A stretch of DNA of 64,000 nucleotides from Verrucomicrobiota bacterium (GCA_026397965.1 JAPLTU010000039.1:100991-164990); one strand, 5' to 3'. Positions 42,801 through 51,842 are shown, counted from the first letter of the stretch. The notes: generated by a model not told the origin, from the letters alone. A program made the numbers and translations.

Positions 42801-44085
42801 GGAAATCAATCTGGTCGCCTTTCGTGGTGACGACCGTACCCTTATTGAAAGCGCCTTGCGCGAGCCACATCCAGCCGAAAGGCGCGCGGGTGAACTGGTG
42901 CGGAAAGAGGTGCGAATCCTGCACGCCGAAGCCCGTCAGCAGTACTTCGCGCTTGTCGGCCTTGCCGTCGGCATCCGTGTCACGAAGGAAAACGATGTCA
43001 TGGCCGTGCTGGACGACGGCGCCGTCCTTGTAGGGCAGGACGCCTTCAGGGATGGCCAGGCCGTCGGCGAAGGCGCGCGGCTGATGCAGACCCGATTCAA
43101 AGGGCTTATCAAAGATGATGACCTTATCGCGGGCGTGAGATTTATAAAGCGCTTCGGCGGCTGCCGGGTTCTCGTTGGCGTCAACCGGATACTCCAGTGC
43201 GGTGCTGGACCAAGCCCTGCCCTGCTGGTCGAAGATCAGCATGATGAACTTGCCGAGGTCAGCGGATTCCTTGGCGAAAAGTTCGATCTCGAAACCTTCT
43301 GGTAGCTTGAAGAGCTTCTGCTGTTCCTCGGCCGAACGACGTACGCCCTGCACGTTGTTGTAGCTCTTGTCGCGTTTCGCTGGTGCGACCGCGGCCTTCG
43401 CCGGCTCGGTCTTCTGTTCCGTCGGCTTCACCTTATCCCACGTCAAAGCACCCGGCGTAGGCGGAAGTTCTTCGATTGAGACATCCTTCACTTGGACTTC
43501 GGCCGGGCCACCGGCATGAATCTGGAGGCCGATTTTACCGTCTTGGGCGATATTAGCTTCAGTCTCGGTGAAATCGAGCGCCGGCACTCCGTTGATCCAG
43601 CTACGAATCCGTGGGCCTTCGGCGAGGATACGGTATTCGTTCCAATCGCCTTCTTTAATCGCCGCGAGCACCGCCGCCGGATCGACGGCATCAGCGACGA
43701 CTTTTTTACGGCGGCTCTCATCATAGAGCTTTCCGTACCAGCCCTTGCCGTAGTCGACCTGATAGCCACTCATCTCCGAGCTATTCGGAACGCGCACGCT
43801 ACGCATCTGGACGCCGCTGTTGACGAAGCCTGTGCCCGTGAGACGTAACTTCACGCGTAAATCAAAATTCTGATAAGATTTCTCGGTCGCGAGGAATAAA
43901 TTCTTGGGCACCTTCTCCTTAAGAGATCCGCCGCGGATTTCGCCGCCTTCCACGCGCCACCAGGCCGTGTCACCCTCCCAACCGGAAAGCGACTTGCCAT
44001 CAAAGAGCGGGGCAGGAGCAGCGTTTCCAAGAGCCATCAGACCGAGTAACATCAGGGCGGTGAGGAATAATCGAGGCGTCGACAT
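39808..44085 (-). CDS. PVC-type mosaic protein: DUF1080, propeller, HEAT, LamG, cytochrome c
   Basis: A 1425-residue secreted protein. After a signal peptide (MSTPRLFLTALMLLGLMALGNA) comes a DUF1080/3-keto-disaccharide hydrolase-like domain (about 27-205, LFDGKSLSGWEGD), a beta-propeller dehydrogenase-like domain (about 250-600, with LFAKESADLGKF and MGPDGCLYVVDWYNKI), HEAT repeats (about 610-1000), a LamG/concanavalin-like domain (about 1080-1240) and a C-terminal cytochrome c with CQACH at 1305-1309 and the methionine ligand probably in SIMPEGL. Such chimeras are a hallmark of Planctomycetes and Verrucomicrobia and are linked to sugar oxidation. It probably acts in the periplasm. Substrate unknown. 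Confidence 0.88.
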   Translation of the reverse strand: MSTPRLFLTALMLLGLMALGNAAPAPLFDGKSLSGWEGDTAWWRVEGGEIRGGSLKEKVPKNLFLATEKSYQNFDLRVKLRLTGTGFVNSGVQMRSVRVPNSSEMSGYQVDYGKGWYGKLYDESRRKKVVADAVDPAAVLAAIKEGDWNEYRILAEGPRIRSWINGVPALDFTETEANIAQDGKIGLQIHAGGPAEVQVKDVSIEELPPTPGALTWDKVKPTEQKTEPAKAAVAPAKRDKSYNNVQGVRRSAEEQQKLFKLPEGFEIELFAKESADLGKFIMLIFDQQGRAWSSTALEYPVDANENPAAAEALYKSHARDKVIIFDKPFESGLHQPRAFADGLAIPEGVLPYKDGAVVQHGHDIVFLRDTDADGKADKREVLLTGFGVQDSHLFPHQFTRAPFGWMWLAQGAFNKGTVVTTKGDQIDFPSTRMARFRPDGSFFEPTSVGPCNIWGLVLTGEGEVFIQEANDFGYPVMPFHEYAFYPGCADRLAKSYQPPFPIQAPDFKMGGTGLSGLALSDVGVWPKGFDGVMYVANPITSKVNALRQQREGSGYRLEHLDDFVTCEDPFFRPIAMTMGPDGCLYVVDWYNKIISHNEVARNHPDRDKQSGRIWRIKPKGFVPQVVPDYTKLSSAELITRLGSKITADAHLAWQTLADRGHEEATSAALLAIAEDASASSARRIQALWVLSEHGHKIGPLAVRLLADSNRNVRREAVNALRHFGAWASHLDALVALAADPDAEVRAAAIKTLGEASVKSPAALGALMRFAGPSLDAPNAPDRRGKPIKVGVAYERDFERFLIRMYLERQPEAVATFLASPEAKSLPAEGRMFAALALDPKVGAPLIAELVGQLNRAPGPDELFAVAKTLDQSASVAVLRKLLANAAVRNRVVELLLVTRTDLDPAKVGPVVAEAAQAMLKQGAAERALAAQLIGGFQLLALEDNLLAMVAREDSRRDALIGLQQLRTTKPEAIAALVGTSPVEISNLALRALVVSRSPQASVLAMKLYPTLAVNDRKLVLDGISGTKAGAKAIATGLADKSIAVADIEIPVAEKLAIALGDSPELVIVSAQLGGVFRSVLALDGSNDAVANANISLKGPFTIETWVRLDGKIDNNDSILGAPGVLDLNFAGGIFRAYFGGTIRDAVVSAKPISPDIWTHVAFSRDAAGILRIYQDGELTGTSKISVPHNLPGLTIGWSTPKGGTLGAFAEYRVWNVERKPAEVRANMTRTFAGEPLPKSLVFASAKGDAAWGKLGTGAKVVRSTDSPPLLNAAQFAALETKTAHYFTLAQKSGDVGKGKAVVALCQACHMINGQGGLIGPNLSGAGAMGMEGVIRNIVDPNAAIEAAYRIFQVKLKAGEVVEAFYVSEDATAYVLRQPGGADRRIPKAEVSATKYLRRSIMPEGLLDGFTDEQVTDLFTYLKTLK

Positions 44086-44240
44086 AAGCAGGGGGTAACG
44101 GGGAATCTAGACAACATCCGGCAATCGACAACCCTGCTCATGCCCGCAAAACACAACTCGATTACCGCTAAATGCACATCCGGAGGGGCAAACAACCAAG
44201 CCACGCTTGCATCTCCGCCCCGAACCCTAAGGTTAAGGCC

Positions 44241-44786
44241 ATGTCGGCATCCCATAAGCTTGTTCGTGATTGCGAGGCCACCCTCATCCCTGCGGGTGAC
44301 GTAGTCATCCTTGAGGCTGGCACGGAAATACAAGTCGCCCAAGCCCTGGGCAATTCGGTGACCGTCCGCACGACCATGGGTCTATTTCGGATTGCCGAAG
44401 CCGACATCTCAGCCCTTGGGCCGGAGGCACAATCGCTCTATAGCAAAAAGGGAAATGCGACGAGCACGAGACCGCTCGATCAAGATGCGCTCTGGGAAGC
44501 CCTGAAAGAATGTTTTGATCCGGAAATCCCCGTCAACATCGTCGATCTCGGACTCATCTATCATCTGGAATTGTCACCCGGCGAAAGAGGCGGACAAAAA
44601 ATCGCCGCCAAGATGACGCTGACGGCCCAAGGCTGCGGCATGGGACCGGTCATCGCGGCGGATGCCAAATCCAAATTGGAAGCACTTCCCGGAGTCGAGT
44701 CAGCCGAAGTTGAAATCGTCTGGGACCCAGTCTGGAATCCGCGGATGATTTCCGAAGCGGGACGTAAGCAGTTGGGTCTCGAATGA
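44241..44786 (+). CDS. sufT: SufT-like iron-sulfur assembly protein (MIP18/DUF59)
   Basis: A 181-residue protein with a SufT-type N-terminal extension and a DUF59 core: LKECFDPEIPVNIVDLGLIYHLEL and MTLTAQGCGMGPVIAADAKSKL, where the cysteine is the conserved family residue. SufT helps mature Fe-S proteins. The frame opens earlier, but the ATG at 44241 (MSASHKLVRD) fits. It overlaps hemW by four bases; HemW carries an Fe-S cluster, so the pairing is sensible. No other suf genes are near. Confidence 0.88.
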   Translation: MSASHKLVRDCEATLIPAGDVVILEAGTEIQVAQALGNSVTVRTTMGLFRIAEADISALGPEAQSLYSKKGNATSTRPLDQDALWEALKECFDPEIPVNIVDLGLIYHLELSPGERGGQKIAAKMTLTAQGCGMGPVIAADAKSKLEALPGVESAEVEIVWDPVWNPRMISEAGRKQLGLE

Positions 44787-45925
44787 CACCTAAGCCCATC
44801 CAGCATGGCACAGGGCTATACCTGCACGTGCCCTTCTGTGCTTCGACCTGCGATTTTTGCGCCTTCTACCAAGAACAACCGAAGCGCGGCGATATTGACC
44901 GATACCTTGATGCGATCGAGCGTGAGATGGAAATCAATCCTCCAGGCCGAGTGGAAACCGCTTTCTGGGGCGGCGGCACGCCCGGCTTACTGCCGGCGGA
45001 AGATTTGCTTAGGCTTGGCCAGGCCATGGTGAAAGCCGGTGGACAGCCCAACGAGTGGACTGTCGAACTGGCACCCTCCTCGGTGCGTGCCGACAAACTG
45101 GCGGCCCTAAAAGAAGTCGGTGTGACGCGGGTATCCATGGGTGTGCAGAGCTTCGACGAGACCACGCTTGACGTACTGGGCCGCCGACATTCTCCAAAAC
45201 AAATCATGGAAGCCTGGGGTGCCATCGAATCGACCGGCTTTCAGAGTCGTAACTTGGATCTCATCTTCGGTATCCCCGGACAGGACGAAAAGCGTTGGGC
45301 AGCGGACTTAAGTCGCGTCATGGAATTGAAACCTGATCATATTTCCACCTACTGCCTGACCTTCGAGGAAGACACGGCGATGTTCGTCAAACTCTCGCAA
45401 GGCAAGGTTAAGATTGATAAAGATCTCGAGGCCCGACTTTACCGCGGCACCTGGGAGATGCTCGAAGCGCACGATTACGCGCAGTATGAGACCTCGAACT
45501 TCACCAAGCCCGGGCACGCTTGCCGTCATAATCTTATCACCTGGGAGATGGGATCATGGATCGGCTACGGTCCCTCCGCGTCCTCGCAATGGAAGGGGCG
45601 GCGATGGACTAACCCTTCTAACCTCGAAGGTTGGATGAAAGGCATCGAAGCGGGCAAACCCGTCTGCGAACAGATGAAGGATGTGGATGATAAGGATCTA
45701 CTCACCGATGCACTTATCTTTGGCTTACGGTTGAACGCCGGCGTCAAACCAGCCGAACTCGCCGCACGCTTTCAGGCCGAACTCCCGCCCGGCGTGTCGC
45801 GTCTCTTCAGCAATCTGATCGAAGAAGGATTAATGGAAGCGGACGGGGCCAGCTTCCGCCTCACCGGTGAAGGTCGGATGCGGGCCGACGCCGTGGGCGT
45901 CGCGGTCTTGGATCAGTTTGACTGA
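44783..45925 (+). CDS. hemW: Radical SAM protein HemW
   Basis: HemW (380 residues) is a radical SAM heme chaperone, long annotated as oxygen-independent coproporphyrinogen oxidase. The cluster-binding motif is CASTCDFCAFY with the HemW-specific extra cysteine pattern lacking the HemN motif, and GGGTPGLLPAEDLLRL follows. A C-terminal HemN-type domain is present (DDKDLLTDALIFGLRLNAGV). The gene is translationally coupled to sufT. A divergence from true HemN is supported by its length and N-terminus. Confidence 0.9.
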   Translation: MTPKPIQHGTGLYLHVPFCASTCDFCAFYQEQPKRGDIDRYLDAIEREMEINPPGRVETAFWGGGTPGLLPAEDLLRLGQAMVKAGGQPNEWTVELAPSSVRADKLAALKEVGVTRVSMGVQSFDETTLDVLGRRHSPKQIMEAWGAIESTGFQSRNLDLIFGIPGQDEKRWAADLSRVMELKPDHISTYCLTFEEDTAMFVKLSQGKVKIDKDLEARLYRGTWEMLEAHDYAQYETSNFTKPGHACRHNLITWEMGSWIGYGPSASSQWKGRRWTNPSNLEGWMKGIEAGKPVCEQMKDVDDKDLLTDALIFGLRLNAGVKPAELAARFQAELPPGVSRLFSNLIEEGLMEADGASFRLTGEGRMRADAVGVAVLDQFD

Positions 45926-45943
45926 TAGAATCGGCCCCTTTGA

Positions 45944-45987
45944 GCCGCCACCATCGGCACCTGAAAGTATTTACCTCGGGTGGCGGC
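45944..45987. terminator. Inverted repeat between convergent hemW and symporter genes
   Basis: GCCGCCACC (45944-45952) recurs exactly inverted as GGTGGCGGC (45979-45987), with 26 bp between. It occupies the 76-bp gap between convergent genes. No T-tract follows on either strand, so this is only a possible transcript end. Confidence 0.4.
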
Positions 45988-46001
45988 ATCCAGCTCCGAC
46001 A

Positions 46002-47321
46002 TTAAGCTGAGGTCGCGTCGACCTTCCGCTCCTGCGCGTCGACCACGACGGTCGTGACCAAATCGGAGCCGACATTCGTCATTGAGCGAGCCATATCCAA
46101 GATACGATCCACGCCGAGCACGATACCGATGCCCTCGGGCGGGATGCCGAAGGTGACCAGCAGGCCAGCGATAAGCGGCAGGGATCCGCCCGGAATTCCG
46201 GCCACCGCGACGGCGCTCAGTACGGAAAGGAAAAGCAGGGTCAGCTGTTGGGCGATAGTCAGATCGACGCCGAAGACCTGTGCCACGAAGAGTACCACGC
46301 ACCCTTCGTATAACGCCGTACCGCTCATATTCATCGTGGTCCCTAAAGGCAGAACAAATCCGGCGACGCTCGGCTTGAGGCCAAGGGTATTCTTGGCGCA
46401 CTCCAAGGCGGCAGGCAGGGTCGCATTGCTTGAGCTCGTCGAGAAAGCTGTGATGAGTACGCCGCGGATGTCGCGGAAAAATTCCAGCGGCCGCCGGGTC
46501 GTCCAGAGACGCAACCAGATCGACATCGTGCCGAAAAGATGGAGCAGCATCACGGCGAGACAGCCGAGGGCGAAGACACCGAGGGCGACCAGGATGTCTA
46601 CCCCGATCTTGACGATCACGCTATAGATCATCGCAGGCACGGCATAAGGCGCCATGTTCAAAGCCAATTTCACGATACCGGTCATGAGCTCCGACACCAT
46701 ATCGAGCGCCGTGAGTAATTGCAGCCGCTTCGCCTCGGCGAGCTGCGTGCCGACCACTCCGACCAGGATCGCAAAAACGATCAGGGGGAGCACGTCGCCA
46801 ATCGTGCCATTCGAATGCCCCATGACCGCGCCAAAAAGATTCTTAGGCATGAACATCTCGACCAGCCCGCCCAGGCTTAAAGAAGTCGCCGAAGACGAGG
46901 CCACGACATGCTTCTGCGCCGCGCCGCCATATTCCTGCATCAGCATGACCTTGGCGGCCGGATCGAGATGGTCGCCAGGGCGCAGCACATTCATCATCAA
47001 CAAGCCAAGGGCGACCGCGATGGCCATATTCAGGAGGAATAAAGCGAAAGTGCGACCCGCCAAAGGCCCGAGGCGATCGAGGCGACCGAGCTGCGCGACC
47101 CCGGCGGCCAGCGAAGCGAAAACAAGCGGGATCACCACGAAGAACAAAAGTCGGAGGAAAACCTGCCCAATCGGATCGAAAATATTTACCGCGACCTTGC
47201 GCATAAACTCCAGCGAAGCTGGCGAGTAATGTCCGAGGCCGAGGGTCGCGAGACCAGCGACAACCCCGAAGAGCAGTCCGAAAAGGATACGATTAGCGAG
47301 CGGTCGATTGGTTTCTGCCAT
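46002..47321 (-). CDS. Dicarboxylate/amino acid:cation symporter (DAACS)
   Basis: A 439-residue GltP/DctA-family transporter with about eight helices and two re-entrant loops. Landmarks are the serine-rich FSTSSSNATLPAALECA (first loop) and the FVLPLGTTMNMSGTALYEG and MTNVGSDLVTTVV segments that coordinate cation and carboxylate substrate. It imports C4-dicarboxylates, glutamate or similar with Na+ or H+. Selectivity cannot be judged. It is monocistronic. Confidence 0.92.
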   Translation of the reverse strand: MAETNRPLANRILFGLLFGVVAGLATLGLGHYSPASLEFMRKVAVNIFDPIGQVFLRLLFFVVIPLVFASLAAGVAQLGRLDRLGPLAGRTFALFLLNMAIAVALGLLMMNVLRPGDHLDPAAKVMLMQEYGGAAQKHVVASSSATSLSLGGLVEMFMPKNLFGAVMGHSNGTIGDVLPLIVFAILVGVVGTQLAEAKRLQLLTALDMVSELMTGIVKLALNMAPYAVPAMIYSVIVKIGVDILVALGVFALGCLAVMLLHLFGTMSIWLRLWTTRRPLEFFRDIRGVLITAFSTSSSNATLPAALECAKNTLGLKPSVAGFVLPLGTTMNMSGTALYEGCVVLFVAQVFGVDLTIAQQLTLLFLSVLSAVAVAGIPGGSLPLIAGLLVTFGIPPEGIGIVLGVDRILDMARSMTNVGSDLVTTVVVDAQERKVDATSA

Positions 47322-47386
47322 AGATTAGGGGTAAGGGCTTTTAAGAGCGACTCTGCCGCAGTTCCACTTAATTTGTTAAAGTCCCC

Positions 47387-48118
47387 ATGAAAACCTTACT
47401 TCCGTTGCTGATTTGCAGTTTATTATTTGCGGCCGACGATTCCGGGCCGGCCAAGCCTAAGCAAACGATGCCGATACCTTCCGATGAACCGGCGCTTGGT
47501 TGGAAAAACCTCTTCGACGGAAAGACGCTGCAAGGCTGGTCGGGCGACCCGAAGTATTGGCGCTGCGAGAACGGTGCCATCGTCGGTGAAATCACCCCGG
47601 AGACTTTGGTGAAAAATAATACGTTCATCATCTGGGAGGGCTCCGTCGCCGGAGACTTCGAATTAAAGGCGGAGTATCGCATCACCGACAAAGGTAATAG
47701 CGGCATCAACTACCATAGCACCGATGTCGTGGGTCTACCGTTCGCCTTGACGGGCCCTCAGGCCGACATCGACGGCCAGAACAAGCATACCGGGCAAAAT
47801 TACGAAGAGCGCGGTCGTACCTTTAACGCATTACGCGGACAGATCACCCGCATCCGGCCCGGGGTCAAAGCGGAGATCATCGGCAGCGTCGGCGACGCCA
47901 AGGAACTCGTCGCTTTTATCCACAACGGAGACTGGAACGAATATCACTTGGTCGTCCGGGCCGGCACTCAAATTCATATCCTTAACGGACACGTCATGAG
48001 CGTGGTGATCGACGATGAGCCGGCGCTCCACCACCCCGAGGGCAAAATCGGCGTGCAAGTCCACGTCGGCCCGCCGATGAAGGTCGAATACCGGAATCTC
48101 CGCCTCAAGACTCCGTAA
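47387..48118 (+). CDS. Secreted DUF1080 (3-keto-disaccharide hydrolase-like) protein
   Basis: A 243-residue single-domain protein with a short signal peptide (MKTLLPLLICSLLFA) and the DUF1080 jelly-roll fold: WKNLFDGKTLQGWSGD, NSGINYHSTDVV, GDWNEYHLVVRAG and HPEGKIGVQVHVGPP. Family members act on 3-keto-glycosides or other glycans. It is the free-standing counterpart of the N-terminal domain of the 1425-residue protein. It converges on the sugar transporter gene, 13 bp away. Confidence 0.88.
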   Translation: MKTLLPLLICSLLFAADDSGPAKPKQTMPIPSDEPALGWKNLFDGKTLQGWSGDPKYWRCENGAIVGEITPETLVKNNTFIIWEGSVAGDFELKAEYRITDKGNSGINYHSTDVVGLPFALTGPQADIDGQNKHTGQNYEERGRTFNALRGQITRIRPGVKAEIIGSVGDAKELVAFIHNGDWNEYHLVVRAGTQIHILNGHVMSVVIDDEPALHHPEGKIGVQVHVGPPMKVEYRNLRLKTP

Positions 48119-48130
48119 ACCGGCGCTGGC

Positions 48131-49729
48131 CTACCAGAAGACGATATAAAGCGCGGCGACCGCTCCCATAAAGAGCACCGAGCCAACGATGAAACCTTGG
48201 CCGGGATTAAAGTCTTTGGCCTCCCACTGGAGCGCCTTGGCTTCGTCCTCCTCGTTTCTACAAACCAGGCTAATCACCACCATCAGGACGGCGAGGATGA
48301 CCGTAACCCAGCCCATGCGATCCATGAAGGGCATCGTGGGCGTGAAGACCTTGAAGCCCGCAGAGAGCGGAATGGTCAGTAATGCGACGGTCAGGGCGCC
48401 GACGGAGGTCGCCCCGCGCCAGAAGAAACCGAGCAGGAAAATCACCACGACCCCAGGGCTGATAAAGCCCGTGTATTCCTGGATGAATTGAATCGCCTGA
48501 TCGAGGCGACTTAACTGCGGTGCGATTACGACGGCAATCAGCATCGCCACCGCGATGGCGATGCGTCCGACGCTGACCAAGCGCACCTCCGAAGCCAAGG
48601 GGTTCACGTAGCGTTTGTAAAGATCGAGCGTGAAGATTGTCCCAATGCTGTTCGCCTTGCCCGCCAACGAAGCGACGATGGCGGCCGTCAAGGCCGCGAA
48701 GGACAAACCTTTGAGGCCTACGGGCAACAGGCCGATGAGCGCAGCATAACTCTTGTCTGGCTTCACGGCACCGCTGGCATCGAGTAATTCCGTAGCGAAC
48801 TGACCCTGCTGGTGCAACACATAGACGGCGATGCCGGGGATGACGACGATAAGTGGCATCAGTAATTTCAAGCCCGCGGCGAAAAGAATTCCCTTCCGGG
48901 CCGTACCCACCTCCGCCCCCAGTGCCCGCTGCGTGATGTACTGATTGCAGCCCCAGTAATTCAGGTTCGCCACCCACATCCCGCCGATGACAACGCTCAA
49001 CCCCGGCAAATCGCTATAATACTTATGACCTTCGTGTAAGATCATATGGAAGTGCGTCGGCGCCTTCTCGGTCAGCAAGGAAAGGCCCGCCAGCACGCCT
49101 TCTTGCCCGAATTGCGTCGCGACTAAGCTAAGCGCCAGCCAAGTCGTAGCGAGACCACCGACCACAAGGACAAAGACCTGGAGCACATCCGTATACCCGA
49201 TCACCTTCATGCCGCCGAGGGCGATGAACAGGGCGAAAGCGGCCAGAAAGCTAACGCAGAGATTAAACGACAGGCCAGTCATGCCTTCGGCGGTGAGAGC
49301 GCCGAGGTATAAAATACTGGTGAGATTCACGAAGACGTAGACCAGCAACCAGAAGACCGCCATAATGGTAGCAACAAGCTTACCGTAACGTTGCGTCAGA
49401 AACTGTGGCATCGTGAAGATGCGGTTCTTCACGTAGCCAGGCATCATGAAGATCGCGACGATGAGCAAGGCCGCTCCTCCGCCCCACTCGTAGCCAGCAA
49501 TGGCTAGACCCAAGGCGAAACCCGAGCCCGACATCCCGATAAATTGTTCGGCCGAAATATTGGAGGCGATAATGGAGGCCCCGATAGCCCACCACGTCAG
49601 TGCCCCTTCGGCTAGAAAGAAATCGGCCGACGATACGACATCGGCTCGCTTCTTGCGATAGATCCAAAGTCCGTAAGTCGTCACGACGGCGAAATAGGCA
49701 AGGAAGACAAGGTAGTCGGAGGTATGCAT
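48131..49729 (-). CDS. Sodium/solute symporter (SGLT-like)
   Basis: A 532-residue SSS-family transporter with about 14 helices. It has GASIIASNISAEQFIGMSGSG at helix 1, GYEWGGGAALLIVA, and the SSS core in the middle; these are close to vSGLT-type sugar transporters. It starts only 13 bp from the end of galK on the same strand, which makes galactose or glucose the likely substrate. Regulation is not visible. Confidence 0.9.
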   Translation of the reverse strand: MHTSDYLVFLAYFAVVTTYGLWIYRKKRADVVSSADFFLAEGALTWWAIGASIIASNISAEQFIGMSGSGFALGLAIAGYEWGGGAALLIVAIFMMPGYVKNRIFTMPQFLTQRYGKLVATIMAVFWLLVYVFVNLTSILYLGALTAEGMTGLSFNLCVSFLAAFALFIALGGMKVIGYTDVLQVFVLVVGGLATTWLALSLVATQFGQEGVLAGLSLLTEKAPTHFHMILHEGHKYYSDLPGLSVVIGGMWVANLNYWGCNQYITQRALGAEVGTARKGILFAAGLKLLMPLIVVIPGIAVYVLHQQGQFATELLDASGAVKPDKSYAALIGLLPVGLKGLSFAALTAAIVASLAGKANSIGTIFTLDLYKRYVNPLASEVRLVSVGRIAIAVAMLIAVVIAPQLSRLDQAIQFIQEYTGFISPGVVVIFLLGFFWRGATSVGALTVALLTIPLSAGFKVFTPTMPFMDRMGWVTVILAVLMVVISLVCRNEEDEAKALQWEAKDFNPGQGFIVGSVLFMGAVAALYIVFW

Positions 49730-49741
49730 GGGGATGACGGT

Positions 49742-50875
49742 CTATTGGGAAATTTTCGTGACCGCAGGTCCGCCCGCCGGTCGGGTGACGAACATCACGG
49801 GATCGATCTTGGTGCGAGCCAGATAAGCTTGGCGGAAAGATGCGGCGGCGGACTCGAGCTTATCGCTGGCGACGAGGGCGATGACGCAGCCGCCGAAACC
49901 GCCGCCCGTCATCCGGCAGCCATAGACCCCGGGAATAGTCCTCGAGATATCGACCAACGCATCCAGCTCGGGGCAACTAACCTCATAGTCGGCCCGCAGG
50001 GATTCGTGACTGGCGAACATCGCCTCGCCGGCGGACTTCCAGTCGGCCCGTTCAAGCGCCGACACAAAAGTAAGCGTACGGTCATGCTCGCTCGTCACAT
50101 GCCTCACGCGCTTGCGTTCAAGCTCTGGCAAGACGCCGCCGCGCGAAAGCAGATCGGCAGAAGTGATGTCCCTTAAGGAACTGACTCCGAGTAAGCAGGA
50201 AGCATGGACGCACTGTGTCCGACGCCGCGCATACTCACCATCGACCAAGGCATGCTTGACGCCGCTGTTAATCACCAAGACGGAAACCGCCTGGCCATCC
50301 ATCGGCACGTAACGCACCGATTGGTCTCGGCAATCCAGCAACAAAGCATGTCCTGCGCGGGCGAGCGTCACCGCAAACTGATCCATGATGCCACACGGCA
50401 CGCCGGCATACTCATGCTCGGCCTGCTGACAAAGCAAGGCCTTCACGGGTAGCGGCAAAGACATTCCGCCCAGAACCTCCAAGACCGTGGCCGTGGCGAC
50501 TTCGAGGGCGGCGCTACTGCTCAACCCTCCGCCGGCCGGAAGGTCGGCGGACACCGCGGCGTCAAAGCCGGGAATTTCCCAGCCGAGCTTCTGAAAACCA
50601 GCGATGACCCCTGCCGGGTAAGCCGCCCAGCCGCGAACATCGCGACTGATGGCAGAAGAAAGATCAAAAGCAACGACCTCAGATTCACGAGCGGAACTCC
50701 AGACGGCGAGACGATCTGCCCGAGGCGTGACCCGAATGCTCACATGACGGTCGATCGCCATCGGCAAAACCAGCCCATCATTATAATCCGTGTGCTCCCC
50801 GATCAGGTTGATCCGACCGGGAGCCGTCACCACGAACCCCTGCGTTACCGCCGAATCAAGGGGAGGAAAACTCAT
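49742..50875 (-). CDS. galK: Galactokinase
   Basis: GalK phosphorylates galactose at C1, the entry step of the Leloir pathway. The GHMP kinase motifs are complete: the sugar-binding PGRINLIGEHTDYNDG near the N-terminus, ATP loop LPAGGGLSSSAALEVA, and MTGGGFGGCVIALV near the end. The frame begins at a GTG at 50881, but the ATG at 50875 (MSFPPL) is preferred; the protein is then 377 residues. Linked to a sodium sugar symporter; galT and galE are not in the window. Confidence 0.95.
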   Translation of the reverse strand: MSFPPLDSAVTQGFVVTAPGRINLIGEHTDYNDGLVLPMAIDRHVSIRVTPRADRLAVWSSARESEVVAFDLSSAISRDVRGWAAYPAGVIAGFQKLGWEIPGFDAAVSADLPAGGGLSSSAALEVATATVLEVLGGMSLPLPVKALLCQQAEHEYAGVPCGIMDQFAVTLARAGHALLLDCRDQSVRYVPMDGQAVSVLVINSGVKHALVDGEYARRRTQCVHASCLLGVSSLRDITSADLLSRGGVLPELERKRVRHVTSEHDRTLTFVSALERADWKSAGEAMFASHESLRADYEVSCPELDALVDISRTIPGVYGCRMTGGGFGGCVIALVASDKLESAAASFRQAYLARTKIDPVMFVTRPAGGPAVTKISQ

Positions 50876-50893
50876 GCACACAGAATGGCGGGG

Positions 50894-50986
50894 CTACCAA
50901 TCATCTTCCGCCCAACCTAAGCCGCGAAAATGATGGGGCAAGACCAGACCCACCCGCCGAGGTTTAGTTTGCTCACCCTCGTTCAT
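50894..50986 (-). CDS. Possible 30-residue leader peptide upstream of galK
   Basis: An ATG at 50986 opens a 30-codon frame (starts MNEGEQTKPRRVGLVLPHHF, ends EDDW) that stops 18 bp before the galK ATG. It is basic then hydrophobic and has no known match. It could be a leader peptide, a decayed gene end or chance. The rest of the 50882-51077 spacer shows nothing else. Confidence 0.22.
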   Translation of the reverse strand: MNEGEQTKPRRVGLVLPHHFRGLGWAEDDW

Positions 50987-51077
50987 CCGAAATCATCAAT
51001 CCAAGCGCTATAATCTCGGGGACTTCCACGCAATCGTCCAGCGACACCGCCCTGAAGTGCCGAAGTAAGCCCAGAGC

Positions 51078-51842
51078 CTAGGCGAGCTCCCTCGAGATCG
51101 CGTCCCAGAGGGCGATGCGAGACTCGATGGCGGCGACGGAGGCCTCGGCGGCTTCGGCCCACTTACGATCGTCGTCGCCGCAGAGCAGTTCAACCATGCG
51201 GAGCGAGATGGCGCCATGATGACCACCATCGACCTCGATGTGGCGCTCGAGGTAATATCGGAAGGTATCGAGCTTACCGGGGTATTCGCGACTGAGTCGC
51301 GAGACCAGTTCGGTGAACATGTCAGGAATTAAGTCCTCACGTCCGAACGTGAACGCAGCGGCGACTTCGTGCGATTTGCCGTTCGTCGCTAAGGCGAAGG
51401 TTGCGCCAGAGAAAGCGGCGGCACCGGCCGAGACGCCGGCGGAGACGAGAGCGGTGGCGGTCGAGCCTCCCTCGCGCACGGAGGCGAGCGCCTTATCCAC
51501 CGCGGCGGTGTCAGCCCCTGCCTCATACATTGCTCGCAGATAGAGATCGAAATGCGCGATACGCCCACCGCGCGGGTCGACGTCGGATTCCTCGCCGCAG
51601 ACGATTTCATTGATCAGGAAACGCACCTCGGCGTCGCCGACGGGAACCCAAGGGACGGTTACGCACGTCAGGTCGCGCTGGAGCCGCTTGAGCAGCGACA
51701 TAAAATCCCAGACTGCGAAGACGTGCGAACCCATGAAGACGCGCACGTCATCAAGCGAGGCCATGCGCGCATAGAGCGGATGCGCGAGCAGGCGCTGGCG
51801 GGCAGGCGCGATGCGGGAGCGAACTACTTCAAGCCTAGTCAT
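51078..51842 (-). CDS. DUF3050 protein (heme-oxygenase-like fold)
   Basis: A 254-residue protein matching DUF3050: an N-terminal LAHPLYARMASLDDVRVFMGSHVFAVWDFMSLLK with the conserved histidine, NEIVCGEESD, and RYYLERHIEVDGGHHG in the second half. These Glu/His pairs match the di-metal site of heme-oxygenase-like oxidases, so an iron enzyme is possible, but the family is uncharacterised. It stands alone with no obvious operon partner. Confidence 0.85.
   Translation of the reverse strand: MTRLEVVRSRIAPARQRLLAHPLYARMASLDDVRVFMGSHVFAVWDFMSLLKRLQRDLTCVTVPWVPVGDAEVRFLINEIVCGEESDVDPRGGRIAHFDLYLRAMYEAGADTAAVDKALASVREGGSTATALVSAGVSAGAAAFSGATFALATNGKSHEVAAAFTFGREDLIPDMFTELVSRLSREYPGKLDTFRYYLERHIEVDGGHHGAISLRMVELLCGDDDRKWAEAAEASVAAIESRIALWDAISRELA

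Noticed and set aside
42136..43305. A 389-residue plus-strand frame opposite the PVC cytochrome gene
   Set aside because: The minus strand encodes recognisable domains throughout; the plus frame has no family resemblance and is a codon-bias shadow.
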